Both the position numbers and the translations under genes were made by a program. 64,000 bases of DNA from Tetrastigma voinierianum. Lineage: Eukaryota > Streptophyta > Magnoliopsida > Vitales > Vitaceae. The notes beneath the pieces are model-generated. The model saw only the letters and a program-made list of their open reading frames with translations. It did no database searches and was not told the origin of the DNA. Shown piece by piece: positions 48,408 through 62,400 of this stretch (positions are counted from its first letter, which is position 1; every line of letters starts with the position of its first letter). The DNA lies in contig JAEQBH010009441.1 in assembly GCA_016808115.1 (NCBI GenBank), positions 1 to 64,000 on the forward strand, written 5' to 3'.

Positions 48408-51400
48408 CTAGGCAACAAAAGAAAGGGAACGAGTCCCGGCCCGATGCCTGAGAACCCGAAATAAAATGAAGGGATCAAATCCAGGCTCGATGCTGGAGAA
48501 CCCGAAACAAAACGAAGGGATAAAATCCGAGCGTGATGTCGAAGAACCCGGAACAAAAGGAAGGGATCGAATCTGGGCGCGATGCAAGAGAACTCGAATC
48601 AAAACAAACGGATCAAATCTAGGCGCGATACCGGAGAACCCAAAACAAATGGAAGGGAAACTAATCCGGGCTGGCGTCGGAGAATCCAGTAGCCAAGGGA
48701 TCGTGGATTCAGCAATGCCAGAGGTTGGAATCAAACAAAGGATCGAATCTAGTGCCGATGTATGAGAACTCGGGGAAATAAAAGGAAGGGCTCAAATCAG
48801 GGCGCAATGCCAAAAAGAGTGAAAATAAAAGGAAGGGATCGAATTTGAGCGCGATGCCGGAGAACACGAAATAAAAAAGGAAGGGATCGAATTTGTGCGC
48901 GATGCTAGAGAACCCGAATCAAAACATAGGGATTGAATTTGGCCGCGATCCCGGAGAACCCGAAATAAAAAATTAAGGGATCGAATCTAGGAGCAATGCC
49001 AGAGAACCCGAAACAAAACGGAGGGATCGAATCAGGGTGCGATGCCTGAGAACCCGAAACAAAACGAAGGGATAGAATCCGTACGCTATGTCGGGAAACC
49101 AAACAAAACGGCGATCAAATCTCGCATGGCGTCGGAGAGCCAAACAAAAGGAAGTGGGATCAACTGGGCATGATGCCGGAGAACCCACAAAAAGGAAGGG
49201 CTGAATTTGCAGACGCCGTAGAACCCGAATAAAAAACAAATGAATCGACCAAGGGCGATCCCGAGAACCCGAAAAACGAGCGATCGACCCGGCACGATGC
49301 CGGAGAACCCGAAATAGAAGGAAGGGATCGAATCTGGGCGCAATGCTTGAGAACCCAAAGAAAAAGGAAGGGATCGAATCTAGGCGCGATATCGGAGAAC
49401 CAAAAATAAAAAAGGAAGGTATTTAACTGGGCGTTAAAAGAAGAGAAATCTTTTAATTAAAAGGAAGTGGATCAAATCTAGCAATTTATGTCGAGAAATC
49501 CCAACAAAAAGGAAGGGATCAAATCTAGGAGCAATGCTAGAACCCGAAACAAAACTAAGGGATCGAATCCTAGTGCAATGCATGAGAACTTGAAACAAAC
49601 AAGGGATCGATCCGCACGATGCGAGAATCCAAAACAAAGGAAGGGATTAACTGGGGCACAATGCAAGAGAACCTTAATGAAGGAAGGGGATCGAATCGGC
49701 ACGACAGAGAACCCTAATAAAACAAATGGATCGAATCAGCGCCGATGTCCGAGAACCCGAAAGAAAAACTACCGGATTGAACGGCTAACGGCGTCAAAGA
49801 ACTCAACAAAAGAAAGGATCGAATCTCGGCCAAGAATGCCCGACATCACCCAACAGCGGAAGCGGATCGAATCTAGGCGCAATGCCAGAGAACTAGAAAT
49901 AAAAAAGGAAGGTATCGAATCTGGGTGTAATGCTAGAGAACCAGAATGAAAAGGAAGGGATCAAATCTAGGGGCAATGCCAGAGAACCCAAAAAAAAAAA
50001 CTAATGGATCGAATTCGGGCACGATGCTTGACAACCCGTACCAAAACGAAGGTATCGGACCCAGAGCCGGCGTTCGAGAACCTGCATCAAAAGTAAGGAT
50101 CCAATCCAGCGCGGATGGAGGAGAAACTCGGAAGAAACGGCGGGAATGAACCAGCGCCGATGCTTGAGAACCCGAAACAAAATGAAGGGATTGAGTCCTG
50201 GCGCGATGTCGGAAAACCCAGAACAAAAGGAAGGGATCAAATCTAAAGCGGCCGTAGAACTCCAAATCGTGCTGGACGATCTAATTTTGGCGCAATGCCG
50301 AAAAATCAACAAAACAGCGGACCGACCTGGGCGTGATACAGAGAACTAAACAAAGGGAAGGGATCGAATTCAGGTGTAATACCGCAGAATTAAATGAATC
50401 AAGCGCAATGCCAAAACCCCAAATAAAAGGGAGGATTAATCTAGGGCGCGATGCCGAGAACACGAAACAAAAAGGAAGGGATCAATTTGGCGCGATGCAA
50501 GAAACCGAATCAAACAGCGGGATTGAATTTGGGCGATACCGAGAACCAAATAAAAAAGGAGAGATCGAACTAGAGAAATGCAGAGAACCCAAACAAAACT
50601 AAGGAATCGACCGCGCGGCGTTCGAGAAGTCGGAACAAAGCGGGTGAGGATCAATCCGGCGCTGGCGTCGGCGAACCCAAATGAAACAAAGGGATTAATC
50701 GCACGATGTGAGAACCTCAAAAAGGAAGGGATCGAATCTGGGCGCGATGCTAGAGAACCCGAAACAAAAGGAAGGAATCGAATCTGGGAACAATGCCAGA
50801 GAACTCGAATAAAAACAAACGGATGGAATTGGGCCGATACCGAACTAAAAACGGCGATCGACCGCCGCTGGCGCCGGAGATCCCGAAAATAAGGCAGGGA
50901 TCAAATCTGGGCGCAATGCCTGAGAAACCGAATCAAAAGCAAGGGATCGAATCTAGGCGCGATGCCGGAGAACCTAAAATATAAAAGGAAGGTATCAAAT
51001 CTGGGCGTAATTCCAAAGAACCCAAATCAAAAGGAAGGGATCAAATCTAGGCCCGATGTCGGAGAACCTGAAATAAAAAAGTAAGGGCTCGAATCTAGGC
51101 GCGATGCCGGAGAACTTGAAACAAAACTAAGGGATCGAATCCAGGCACGATGGCAGAGAACCGGAAAAAAAAAATGAAGGGATCGAATTCGGACGCAATG
51201 CCGGAGAACCCGTAAAAAAACGAAGGGATCGAATCCAGGCACGATGCCTGAGAACACGAAAAAAAATGAAGGGATCGAATCCGGACGCGATGCCGGAGAT
51301 TCCAAAACAAAACGAATGGATCGAATCCGGACGCGATACCGGAGACCCCAAACAAAGGAAGATCGGTTCGCGCCAGAATGCCGAACTCGAATCAAAAACA

Positions 51401-52731
51401 AAGGGATCGATTCCGGGCGCCGGAGCATCGGGCGAACCAAACAAAAGGAAAGGATCGAATATGGGCGCAAGGCCAAGGAACCCCAATCAAAACAAAGGGA
51501 TCGAATCTGAGCGCGATACCGGAAAACCCGAAACAAATGGAGGGGATCAAATCTGGGCGCAATGTCGGAGAATCCAAAAAAAAAGGAAGGGATCGCATCT
51601 AGGTGCAATGCTAGAGAAGTTGAATCAAAATAAAGGATCGATCCGCCATGAACAGAACCTAAATAAAAGGAAGGGATCTAATATGGGCAATAAAGCCGCC
51701 AAAAAGTGAAAATAAAAGGGAAGGGATTGAACGAAGCGCTGGCGTCTGAGAACACGAATAAGAGCGGACGAATCGAAGTGGCGCGAACCCCGATCTCAAA
51801 ACAAAGGCATTAAATGGGAAGCAACGTCGAATCAAAATGAAAAAGCGAAGGATCTAATTCAGAGCACGCCAGAGAACCCAAACAAAACAAAAGGATCGAA
51901 TCCGTGCAACAGAACCCGTAACAAAAAGGAAGGGATTGAATTCAGGCAATGATGCTAGACACCGAAGAAATTAAATGGATGGAATCGCGCATACCAAGAA
52001 CTCAAAAATCGGCGGATCGAATCGCCATGCCGAGAACCGGAACAAAGGAAGGATCAACGAAGCGGCGCGATAGAACCTGGTTCAAAAGGAAGGGATCAAC
52101 GAAGCTACGTCGAGAACCCGGAATATAAAAGGCAGATTTAACCGGCACAATGCCGTGAGAACCAATCAAAGGAAGTGGATTCAAATTAGAAACGAATATG
52201 CCGAGAACCCAATAAAAAAGTGGTGGGCTTGAATCTAGCTGGCGTCAGAACCCGAAAAACTATGGATCGAATCCGCGCGCGTTCGGAATCGAAACGGGCG
52301 GGATCGAATTCAAACATGTCTGAGAACCCGAAACAAATGGCGGGATCGACCAAAGATCTGGCAAACACAAAAACTAAGGGATCGAATCGAAGCGAGCGCC
52401 GAGATCCCACAACAAAACTAAGGGATCAAATCTGATACCACATCGAGAGAACCGGAACAAAAGGATCCAACAGGTGCAATGCCAAAGAACTCGAATCAAA
52501 ACAAACGGTTCGATTCTGGGTGCGATATCAAAGAACCTGAAACAAAAGGAAAGGATCGACTTGGGCGTAAGGCCATGAACCCGACCAAAACAAAGGGATC
52601 GACTTGAGCGCCGATGCCATAAAATCTCAAGAAAAAGGTAGGGATCAATCAGGTGAAATGCTAGAGAACTGAATCAATAAGACTAAACTGCCAAGATGCC
52701 GAGAACCCAAAATAAAAGGAAGGGATAGAAT
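48408..52731 (+). repeat. About 4.3-kb higher-order repeat, copy 2
   Basis: The tag recurs 4,277 bp after copy 1, with AAGGC 165 bp before it (48,243) and CCAAAAAGAGTGAAAATAAA about 400 bp after (48,809). Further markers inside repeat in copy 3: GCCGGAGATCCC with AAAATAAGG at about 50,876 and 55,257, the GGGCGTAATTCCA unit at about 51,005 and 55,380, and AAGGC at 51,469 and 55,793. A small perfect 14-bp palindrome, CTTTTAATTAAAAG, sits at 49,450-49,463 in an odd AT-rich spot. Confidence 0.85.
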
Positions 52732-55700
52732 CTAGGCAACAAAACAAAGGGAACGAATCCTAGCGCGATGCCTGAGAACTAAATAAAACGGCGAGATTTT
52801 ACCAGTTCGGCGCTGGAACCCAAACAAAACGGTGGATAAAATTCAGCGCATGCTCGAGAACCCGAATAAAAGGAATGGATCGAATCTGCGCGCGCGAATC
52901 TCGAATCAAACAAAGCGCGGATCGAACTGGGCTAATACTAGAGAACCAAAACCGCCGGAAGGGATCAATCGGTGTGATGTCGGAGAATCCAAAAAAAATG
53001 GAAGGGATCGCATCTAGGTGCAATGCTAGAGAAGTTGAATCAAAATAAAGGGATCGAATCCGGGCGCGATGCACGAGAACCTGAAATAAAAGGAAGGGCT
53101 CAAATCTGGGCGCAATGCCAAAAAGAGTGAAAATAAAAGGAAGGGATCGAATCTAGGGTAAGGCGCTTGAGAACACGTCAAAAGGAAGGGGATCGACCTG
53201 GGCATGATGCTGCAGAACCCGAATCAAAACAAAGGGATTGACCGCGCAATGCCGGGAGAACCAAAAAATTATGATCGAATCTAGGAGCGCATAGAGAACA
53301 TGAAAAACTGCGATTTAATTCGGGTGCGATGCCGGCGAACCCAAACAAGACGGCGGATCGAATCGGGGCGGCGTCGCGAGAACTTGGAAACAAAACGAAG
53401 GGATCAAAATCCTAGCGTGGACGAGAGTTCAAAAAAGGAAGGGATCGAATCTGGGCGTGATGCCGGAGAACCCGGAACAAAAGGAAGGGCTCGAATCTCG
53501 GAACGATGCCAGAGAACCCGAATAAAAACAAACGGATCGAATCGGGCAACGGCGTTCGAGAACCCAAAACAGCGGATTGAATTCGGCACAATGCCGGAAA
53601 CACGGTAATAGAAGGGCGGGATCGACTCAGCGCAATGCTTGAGAACCCAAAGAAAAAGGAAGGGATCGACCTGAAGCGATATCGAGAACCAAAATAAAAA
53701 GGAAGGTCTCAACTGGGCGCACGCTAGAGAGCCCAATTAAAAGGAAGCGGATCAACGAAAACGATGCCGAGAACCCCAAATAAAAAGGAAGGGATCAAAC
53801 GGAGCAATGCCGAGAACTCAAACAAAGCTATGATCAATCCGAACGCGATTCCCGAACTCAAAATCTAATGGCGGATCGACCAAAAGAAGGTCGAGAATCC
53901 GGCTAAATTGAAGGACCGACCGGCGCGGACGTCGAGAATCCAAACAAATCGGGTGGGATCGACCGGGCTGATGCCGAGAACTAATATGGGCACGGTGCGA
54001 TAACTCAATAAAACAAACGATCGACCGGGCGCGATGCCCAAGAACCTAAAACGGCGATCAACCAATACCATGCTCCGAGAACCCGAAACAAAAGAAATGG
54101 AATTAATCTGGGCGCAATGCCTGATCACCTGAATCAAAAGGAAGGGATCGAATCTAAGCGCGATGCCGGAGAACTAGAAATAAAAAAGGAAGGTATCGAA
54201 TCTGGGAGTAATGCCATAGAACCCGAATAAAAAGGAAGGGATCAAATCTAGGCACGATGCCGGAGAACAAAATAAAAAAGGAAGGGATCAAATCTAGGGG
54301 TAATGACAGAGAACCGTAAACAAAAAGTAATGATCGACCGGAAGCATGCTCGAGAACCTAACCAAAACGTAAGGTATTGAATCCGGTGAGCCGGCGCCCG
54401 AGAACCCGTAACAAAAGTAAGGGATCCACCCGAGCGATGGAGGAGAACTCAAACAAAACGGCGGGAACAAACTGAAGCGCTGGCGTACGAGAACCAAACA
54501 AAAACGAAGGGATCGAGTCCCGCCGATGTCTAAAACCCGCATCAAAAGGGCGGATCGACCTAGACGCGATGCCGTGAGAACCCAAATCAAAAAGACCGGA
54601 TCTAATCTGGGCACAATGCCAGAGAACTCAATTCAAAACAAAGGGATCGAATCTGGGCGCGATATAGGATAACCCGAAACAAAGGGAAGGGATTTAATCT
54701 GAGCGTGATGTCGGAGAATCCAAAATAAAATAAAGGAATCAAATCTAGGTGCAATGCTAGAGAACTCGAATGAAAATAAAGGGATCGTATCCGAGCCGTC
54801 GATAACCAACAAAAGGAAGGGATCAACACACAATGCCAAAACCCCAAATAAAAGCGAAGATTCAATCTGAAGCGCCGGCGTCGAGAACACGTAAACAAAA
54901 AGGAAGGGATCGAATTTAGGCACGATGCAAGAAAACCCAAAAACAAAGGGATTGAATTTCGTGATGCCTGACAACCAAATAAAAATGGGCGGGATCGAAT
55001 TCAGAGAAATGCCAGAGAACCCGTAACAAAACTAAGGAATCGACCGCGCGATGCTCGAGAACCAAACAAACAAAGGGATCGAACTGGCGCGATGTGAGAA
55101 CCCAAAAAGGAAGGGATCGTCTGTGCGAGCGCTAGAGGAACCCAAAACAAAAATAAGGAATCGACCGGGAACGATGCGAGAACCGAATAAAACAATGGAT
55201 GGACCGGGCTGATACCAGAACCCAAAAAAACGGCGGATCGAATCTCGCGCGGCGCCGGAGATCCCAAAATAAGGCGGATCAACTGGGCGCACGCCCGAGA
55301 ACCCGAATCAAAAGTGCGGATCGACCTAGCGCCGGCGTCGAGAAACCTAAAAACATAAAAAGGAAGGTATCGAATCTGGGCGTAATTCCAGAGAACCCAA
55401 ATCAAAAGGAAGGTAAGGGCTCAAATCTAGGCACGATGCTGAAGAACCCAAAACAAAAACTATGATTGAACTGAGCGCTGAGCGCGCGAGAACCGGAAAA
55501 ATAAAAATGAAGGTATCAAACTGCACGCACGCCGTAAAAACCCAGAACAAAACGAAGGGATCGAATCCGTGCACAATGTCCGAGAACACGAAAAACGGCG
55601 GATCGGAATCGAGGCGATGCCGGCGATTCTAAACAAAACGGGGCGGACGAATCCGATGCGATGACGGAACCCGGAACAAAAGGAAGGGATCTAATTTGAG

Positions 55701-55967
55701 CGCGAATGCCGAAACTCGAATCAAAAACAATGGGATCGACCTGGCGCCGATATCGAAGAACCAAACAAAAGGAAAGGATCGACCAAGGCAAGAAGGCTGG
55801 GGAACCCCAATCAAAACAAAGGGATCGAATCTGATCGCGATGCCAAAGAACCCGAAACAAAAGGTAGGGATCGAATCTAGGAGAAATGCAAGAGAACCTG
55901 AAACAAAACAAAGGGATAAAATCTGGGCGCAATGCCGGAGAACCGTGAAACGGGCAAAGGGATCAAT
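52732..55967 (+). repeat. Higher-order repeat, copy 3
   Basis: The tag CTAGGCAACAAAACAAAGGG begins 4,324 bp after copy 2. The AAGGC unit lies 163 bp before (52,569) and CCAAAAAGAGTGAAAATAAA about 385 bp after (53,117). The copy is heavily patched with CGGCG-type text, yet marker order is kept. The next tag comes after only 3,236 bp, so about 1.1 kb (about 24 units) is missing relative to copies 1 and 2. That equals the spacing between the two AAGGC units at 51,469 and 52,569. Confidence 0.75.
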
Positions 55968-56425
55968 CTAGGCAACAAACGGCGAAACGACCGGCAGATG
56001 CTTTTGAATCCAAAACAAAAACGGCGGATCGATCCGCTTCGGCGTCGGGAACCAACAAAAAAGGAAGGATCAACTGGGCACGATGCAAGAGAACTGAATA
56101 AAGAAGGGATCGACCGAAACGATGCCGTGAGAACCCGAATAAAACAAACGGATGAATTCAGCGCGAGCACCGAGAACCGAAAAAGAAACAAAGGGATCGG
56201 ACGCCGGGCGCCGGGAGATCCCAAAATAAGGAAGTGGATCAACCAGCGCAATGCCCGAGACCCGACCAAAAGCAAGGGATCGAATATAGGCGCGATTCCG
56301 GAGAACCCAAAATATAAATGGAAGGTATCGAATATGGGCACAATTTCAGAGAACCCATATCAAAAGTAAGGGATCGAATCTAGGCCCAATGCCGGAGAAC
56401 CCGAAATTGAAGAAAGGGAACGAAT
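55968..56425 (+). repeat. Extra 458-bp segment between two tags
   Basis: The tag occurs twice, at 55,968 and 56,426, 458 bp apart, close to ten 46-bp units. The first tag has the expected upstream flank (AAGGC 175 bp before). The second has the expected downstream flank (CCAAAAAAGTGAAAATAAA at 56,858). The segment between looks like a local duplication that split the two flanks. Confidence 0.65.
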
Positions 56426-59400
56426 CTAGGCAACAAAATGAAGGGAACGAATCCAAGCGGTAGCTGAGAACCTCAACAAAAACGTAAGGGATCAATCCGA
56501 GCGTGATGTCGAGAACCCAACAAAACGGCGGGATCGATCCGAAGGATGCTGGAGAACCCAAACAAACGGCGCTGGATCAATCCGAGCATGATGTCGGAGA
56601 ACCCGGAAAAAAAGGAAGGGATCGAATTTGGGAATGACGCCAAAGAACTCGAATCAAAACAAAGGATCAAACCAGACGATATCGAACCCGTGAACAGCGG
56701 AAGGGATCGACCGCGTGTTGCCCGAGAATCTGAAAAAAAAAAAATGAAGGTATCGCATCTAGGTACAATGCCAGAGAACTTGAATCAAAATAAAGAAATC
56801 GAATCAGTAATGATGCCGAGAACTCAACAAAAGGAAGGATCAAATCTCGTGCAAATGCCAAAAAAGTGAAAATAAAAAAGGAAGGGATTGAACTTGCTAC
56901 GTGATGCCGTAGAACACGAAATAAAAAAGGAAGGGATCGAATTTGGGCGCGATGCTAGAGAACCCGAATCAAAACAAAGGGATTGAATCTGGGTGCAATG
57001 CCAGAGAACCTAAATAAAAAAAGGAAGGGATCGAATCTAGGAGCAATGCCAGAGAACCCGAAACAAAACAAAAGGATCGAATCCAGGCGCGATGCCTGAG
57101 AACCTGAAACAAAACGAATGGATTGAATCCTGGTGCGATGCTAGAGAACCCGAAACAAAACAAAGGGATCAAAACCGGGCGCGATGCCGGAGAACCCGGA
57201 ACAAAATAAAGGGATTGAATTTGGGCACGATGCCAGAGAACCTGAATAGAAACAAACGATCGAATTTGGGTGCGATGCCGTAAAACTCGAAAAAAAACGA
57301 AGGGATCGAACTGGGCGCAATGGTTGAGAACTCTAAGAAAAAGGAAGGGATCGAATCTAGGCGCGATGCCAAAGAACCATAAATAAAAAGGAAGGTATCA
57401 ATCTAAGAATGTCGAGAACCCGAATAGAAACGGCGATCAAATCTAGCACTATGTCGAGAACCCGGAATAAATAAGGCGAAGGGATCAAATCTAGAGCAAT
57501 GCCGCAGAACTCAAACAAAACTAAGGGATCGAATTTGGGTGTGGGATGCCCGGAGAACCGGCAAAACAAAGGGATCGACTTGGGCACGTGGCGCCAATAA
57601 CCCAAAACAAAGCGAGTGGATCGTGATTCAGCGCGATGCCGCAGAACTTAAACAAAAAGGAAGGGATCAACCGGGCACGGCGCCGAGAACCCGAATAAAA
57701 CAAACGATCGAATCTGGCGCGCTGATGTTAGAAAAACCTGAATAAACGGCAGGATCGAATACCGCGCCGATGCCGAGAACCCAAAAACGGCGGATCGACC
57801 GGGCATGATGCCGTGAGAACCCGAACAAAAAGATGGGTGGATCGAATTCGTGCAATGCCCGATCACCTGAATCGGGGTAAAGGAAGGGATCGACCTCAGC
57901 AAGATAACGAGAACCGTAACAAAAAGGTATTGAATCCAAGCAATGCTGCAGAACCTAATAAAAAGGATCAACGCACGATGTCAAGAACCCGAAATAAAAG
58001 GAAGGGATCAAATCTAGAGAAATGCCGAGAACCCAACAAAACTATGGGATCTAATTCGCGCCGACGCCCGAGAACCCAAAAAATGAAGGGATCAACCGAA
58101 GTGATGCTTCGGTGGAACCCAAAACAAAAGTAAGGAATCGAATTCGGGCGCGATGGAGGAGAACCAGAAACAAAACGAAGGGAACGAATCCGAGCGCGAT
58201 GCCTAAGAACTTGAAATAAAATGAAGGGATCGAATCCGGGTGCAAAGCTGGAGAACCCGAAATAAAATGAAGGGATCAAATATTGGTACAATGCCAAAAA
58301 ACGCCAAACAAAAGGAAGAAATCAATCTAAAGGCGGAGGGGAGAACGCGAATAAAAAGCGAAGGGATCGACGGCGCGATGCCATAAAAACTAATCAAAAT
58401 AAAGGAATTAAATCTGGCGCGACGCCGGAACCTAAATAGAAAAGAAGCGATCGAACGGAGAAATGCCAGAGAACCCAAAACAAAACTAAGGGATCGAATC
58501 CAGGTTCGATGCCAAAGAACTCGAAACAAAACGGAGGGATCGAATACGGGCGCGATGACGGAGAACCTGAAACCAAAAGAAGCGATCGAATTCGGGCGCG
58601 ATGCGGGAGAACCCGAAACAAAAGGAAGAGATCAAATCTGGGCGTGATGCAAGAGTACTCGGAACAAAAAGAAGGGATCGAATATGGGCACCCGAATAAA
58701 AAAAAACAGATGGAATCTGGGCATGATACCCGAGAACCTGAAAAAAAACGAAGGGATCGAATCCTTCCGCGATGCTGGAGAACCCGAAACAAAAGGAAGG
58801 GATCGAATTTGGGCGTAATGCTTGAGAACCCGAATCGAAACGAAGGGATCGAATCTAGGCGGGATGCCGGAGAACCTAAAATATAAAAGGAAGGTATCGA
58901 ATATGGGCGCAATGCAAGAGAACCCAAACCGTGCTGAATGGATCGAATCTAGGCAACGGTGTTCGGGAGAACCCGACTAAAAAGGAAGATCAAACGGGAG
59001 CAATGCCGCAGAACCCGAAAAACTATGGGATCGACCAAGGATGCTCGAGAACCGAAACAAAACGAAGGGATCAATCTGTGCATGATGCCGAGAACCCAAA
59101 AACAAAAGGAAGTGACCAAATCGCGGCGTAAGAGATCCCCGGACAAAGGCGGATCGAATCGGGAACGGCGTCGAGAACCGAATAAAAACAAACTGATCAA
59201 ATCAGCGATGCCAGAGAACCCAGAATAAATCTATGATCGAATACGCGATGCCCGGTGAACCCGAAAAACGGCGGATCTAAAAGCGGCGTCGGAGAACCCA
59301 AACAAAAGAAGGGATCAATCTAGCAATGCCATAGAAACCGAATCAAAAGAAAGAGATCAAATCTAAGCGTGATGCCGGAGAACCCGAAATAAAAAAGGAA

Positions 59401-62400
59401 AGTATCGAATCTTTGCACAATGCCAGAGAACATGAATCAAAAGGAACGGATCGAATCTAGGAAAGATGCCGGAGAACCCGAAATAAGAAAAGAAGGGATC
59501 AAATCTAAGAGCAATACCAGAGAACCCGAAAGAAAACTAAGTGATTGAATCTTGGCGTGATGCTTGAGAACCCGAAAAAAAAATGAAGGAATCGAATCCG
59601 GGCGAGATGTTGGAGAACACGAAACAAAACGACAGGAACGAATCCGAGCGCGATACCGGAGAACCCGAAACAAAACCAAGAGATCGAATCCAAACATGAT
59701 GCTTGAGAAGACGAAACAAAACGGATCAACCGCGCGGCTCGACCGAACAAACGGTGACTAACCGGCCGCGATACCTCAAAGAACTTGAACAAAGGAAGTT
59801 ATCGAATCAAGAATGCCAAAGAACCAAATCAAAAGCAGTGGATCAATCGGGCGTGAAGCCGTGAAGCGCAACAAAGAAAGGATGTGCCCGGGCACAATGC
59901 CGCAGAACTCGACCAAAAGGAAGGGATCGCACCTAGCGAATGGCGATGGCGAACCCAAATAAAAAGGAAGCGATCGAATCTAGGAGCAATGCTAGAGAAC
60001 CCGAATAAAACTAGGGATCGAATCCGGGCCGATGCCAGAATCAACAAAACAAAGAGATCGACCGGCGCTGGCGAAAGAGAACCCAACAAAAGGAAGGGAT
60101 CAAACGAAAAGATGCCGTGACACCGCAAATCTAAGGGATCAATATGGCGGATGCCCGAGAGACCAAAAATAATGGATCGAATACGAAAGACGGAGCGTCA
60201 GCACCTCGTCGCGCAAGGATCGATTATGGGCGGATCGACGAACCTCAAACAAATGAAGGGAACGACCGACGCGCGGCGCCCGAGAACCAAACAAAACGGC
60301 GATCGAATCCAGCGCCGGCGTCGGAGAACCCAAACAAGACGGCGGATCGAACCGCGTGATGTCGGTGATCCCGGAATAAAGCGGAAGGGATCGGGACCGC
60401 GCCACGCCGGTGAACTCGAATCGTACAAAGGGATCAAACCGGGATGCCAATACTCATAGAACTCCTCGAACAAAGGATGGGATCAAATTCGGCCAGAATG
60501 CCGAACTGAATCAAAATAAAGGGATCGAATCTGGGCACGATGCCAGAGAACTCGAAATTAAAGGAAGGGATCAAATCTGGGCGCAATTCCAATAAACGTG
60601 AAACAAAAGGAAGGGATCAAATCTACGCGCGATGCCGGAGAACACGAAATAAAAAAGGAAGGGATCGACCTGGGTTCGATGCCAGAGAACCCAATCAAAA
60701 CAAAGGGATTGAATCGGCTGGATGCCAAGAACCCAAAATAAAAAGGAAGGATCAACGAAGTAACGGCGCCGGTGAACCTAAATAAAAAAGGAAGGTATCG
60801 AATCAAGAACGCCAAAGAACACGAATCAAAAGGGAAGGATCGACCAGGTGGCGATACCGTAGAACCCGAAGAAAAAATGGCGATCAACCAGGAGCAATGC
60901 CGAACCCAAAACAACTAAGGAACGATCCGGCCGCGGAGCCCAGAACTGAACAAAACGGCGAGCAGGACCAGCGGGCGCCGAGAACCCAATACAAAGCAAG
61001 GATCGACCGGGCGGATGCCGTGAGAACTCAGAACAAAAGGAAGGGATCGACCGCACGATGCCGAGAACTGAATAAAAAATGGATCGAACTTTAGCGCTGG
61101 CGCCAAAGAACCCGAAATAAATTTAAGCGATCGAATATGGGCGTGATGCCCGAGAAACTAAACAAAGGATCGACCGCATGATGCCGTAGAACTCGAACAA
61201 AAGAAAGGGATCGACTTAAGGCAATGCCCGATCACCAATCAAGGAAAGAATCGACCGCCGATGCCCGGAGAACCGTAACAAAAAGGGAAGGTATCGACCG
61301 CGCAATGCTAGAGAACCCGAATAAAAAGGAAGGGACCGGACCAGGCACAATGTCGAGAACCCAATAAAAAGAAAAGGGATAAAACGGTGGAGCAACAAAG
61401 AAACTCAAACAAAACTAAGGGATCGACCTCGCGCCGACGCCCGAACCCGGGAACAAAACAAAGAGACGCGCTGGCGAAAGAGAACCCAAACAAAAAGGAG
61501 GGATCAACTGGGTGAGATGCCGACAACTCAAACAAATCTAAGGGATCGAATACGGGCGCAATGCCTGAGAACCCGAAACAAAAGGAAGGGATTGAATACG
61601 AGCACGATGTCGTAGAACCTGGAACAAAAGGATGGGATTGAATCTGGGTGTGATGCCAGAGAACCCGAATTAAAAGGACGGGATCTAATCTAGGCGCAAT
61701 GCCAGAGAACTCGAATCAAAACAACGGGATCGAATATGGGCGCGATACCGGTGAACCCAAAAAAAAGGGAAGGGATCGAATCTAAGCGTGATGTCGGAGA
61801 ATCCGAAATAAAAGGAAGGAATCGAATCTAGGTGCAATGCTAGAGAACTCGAATGAAAATAAAGCGCTTAATCCGAGCGCGCAATGCCAAAAACGCCAAA
61901 CAAAAGCCGGTGAGATCGGACTCAGCGCCGGCGGAGGAGAACACGAAATAAAAAGGGGGATTGAATTTAGGCGCCATGCCAAAAAATCCGAATCAAAACA
62001 AAGGGATTGAATCTGGGCGCGATGCCGGAAAACCCAAAATAGAATAGGAAGGGATCAAATCTAGAAGAAATGCAAGAGAACCCGAAACAAAACTAAGGGA
62101 TAGAATCCAGGCGCAATGCCAAAGAACACGAAACAAAACGGAGGGGATTTAATCCAGCGCTGGCGTCTGAGAACCCAAACTAAACAAAGCGATCATCTTA
62201 AGCGCTATGCGTGATAACCCGGAACAAAAGGAAGATTCAACGAAACACGCTAAAAGAGAACCTTAAATAAAAGAAGGGATAGAATATGGGTATGATGCCA
62301 GAGAACCAGAATAAAAAAAAATGGATGGAATCTTAGCGCAATACCATAGAACCCGAAAAAAAAAACGAAGGAATCAAATCCTTCCGCGATGCTGGAAAAC

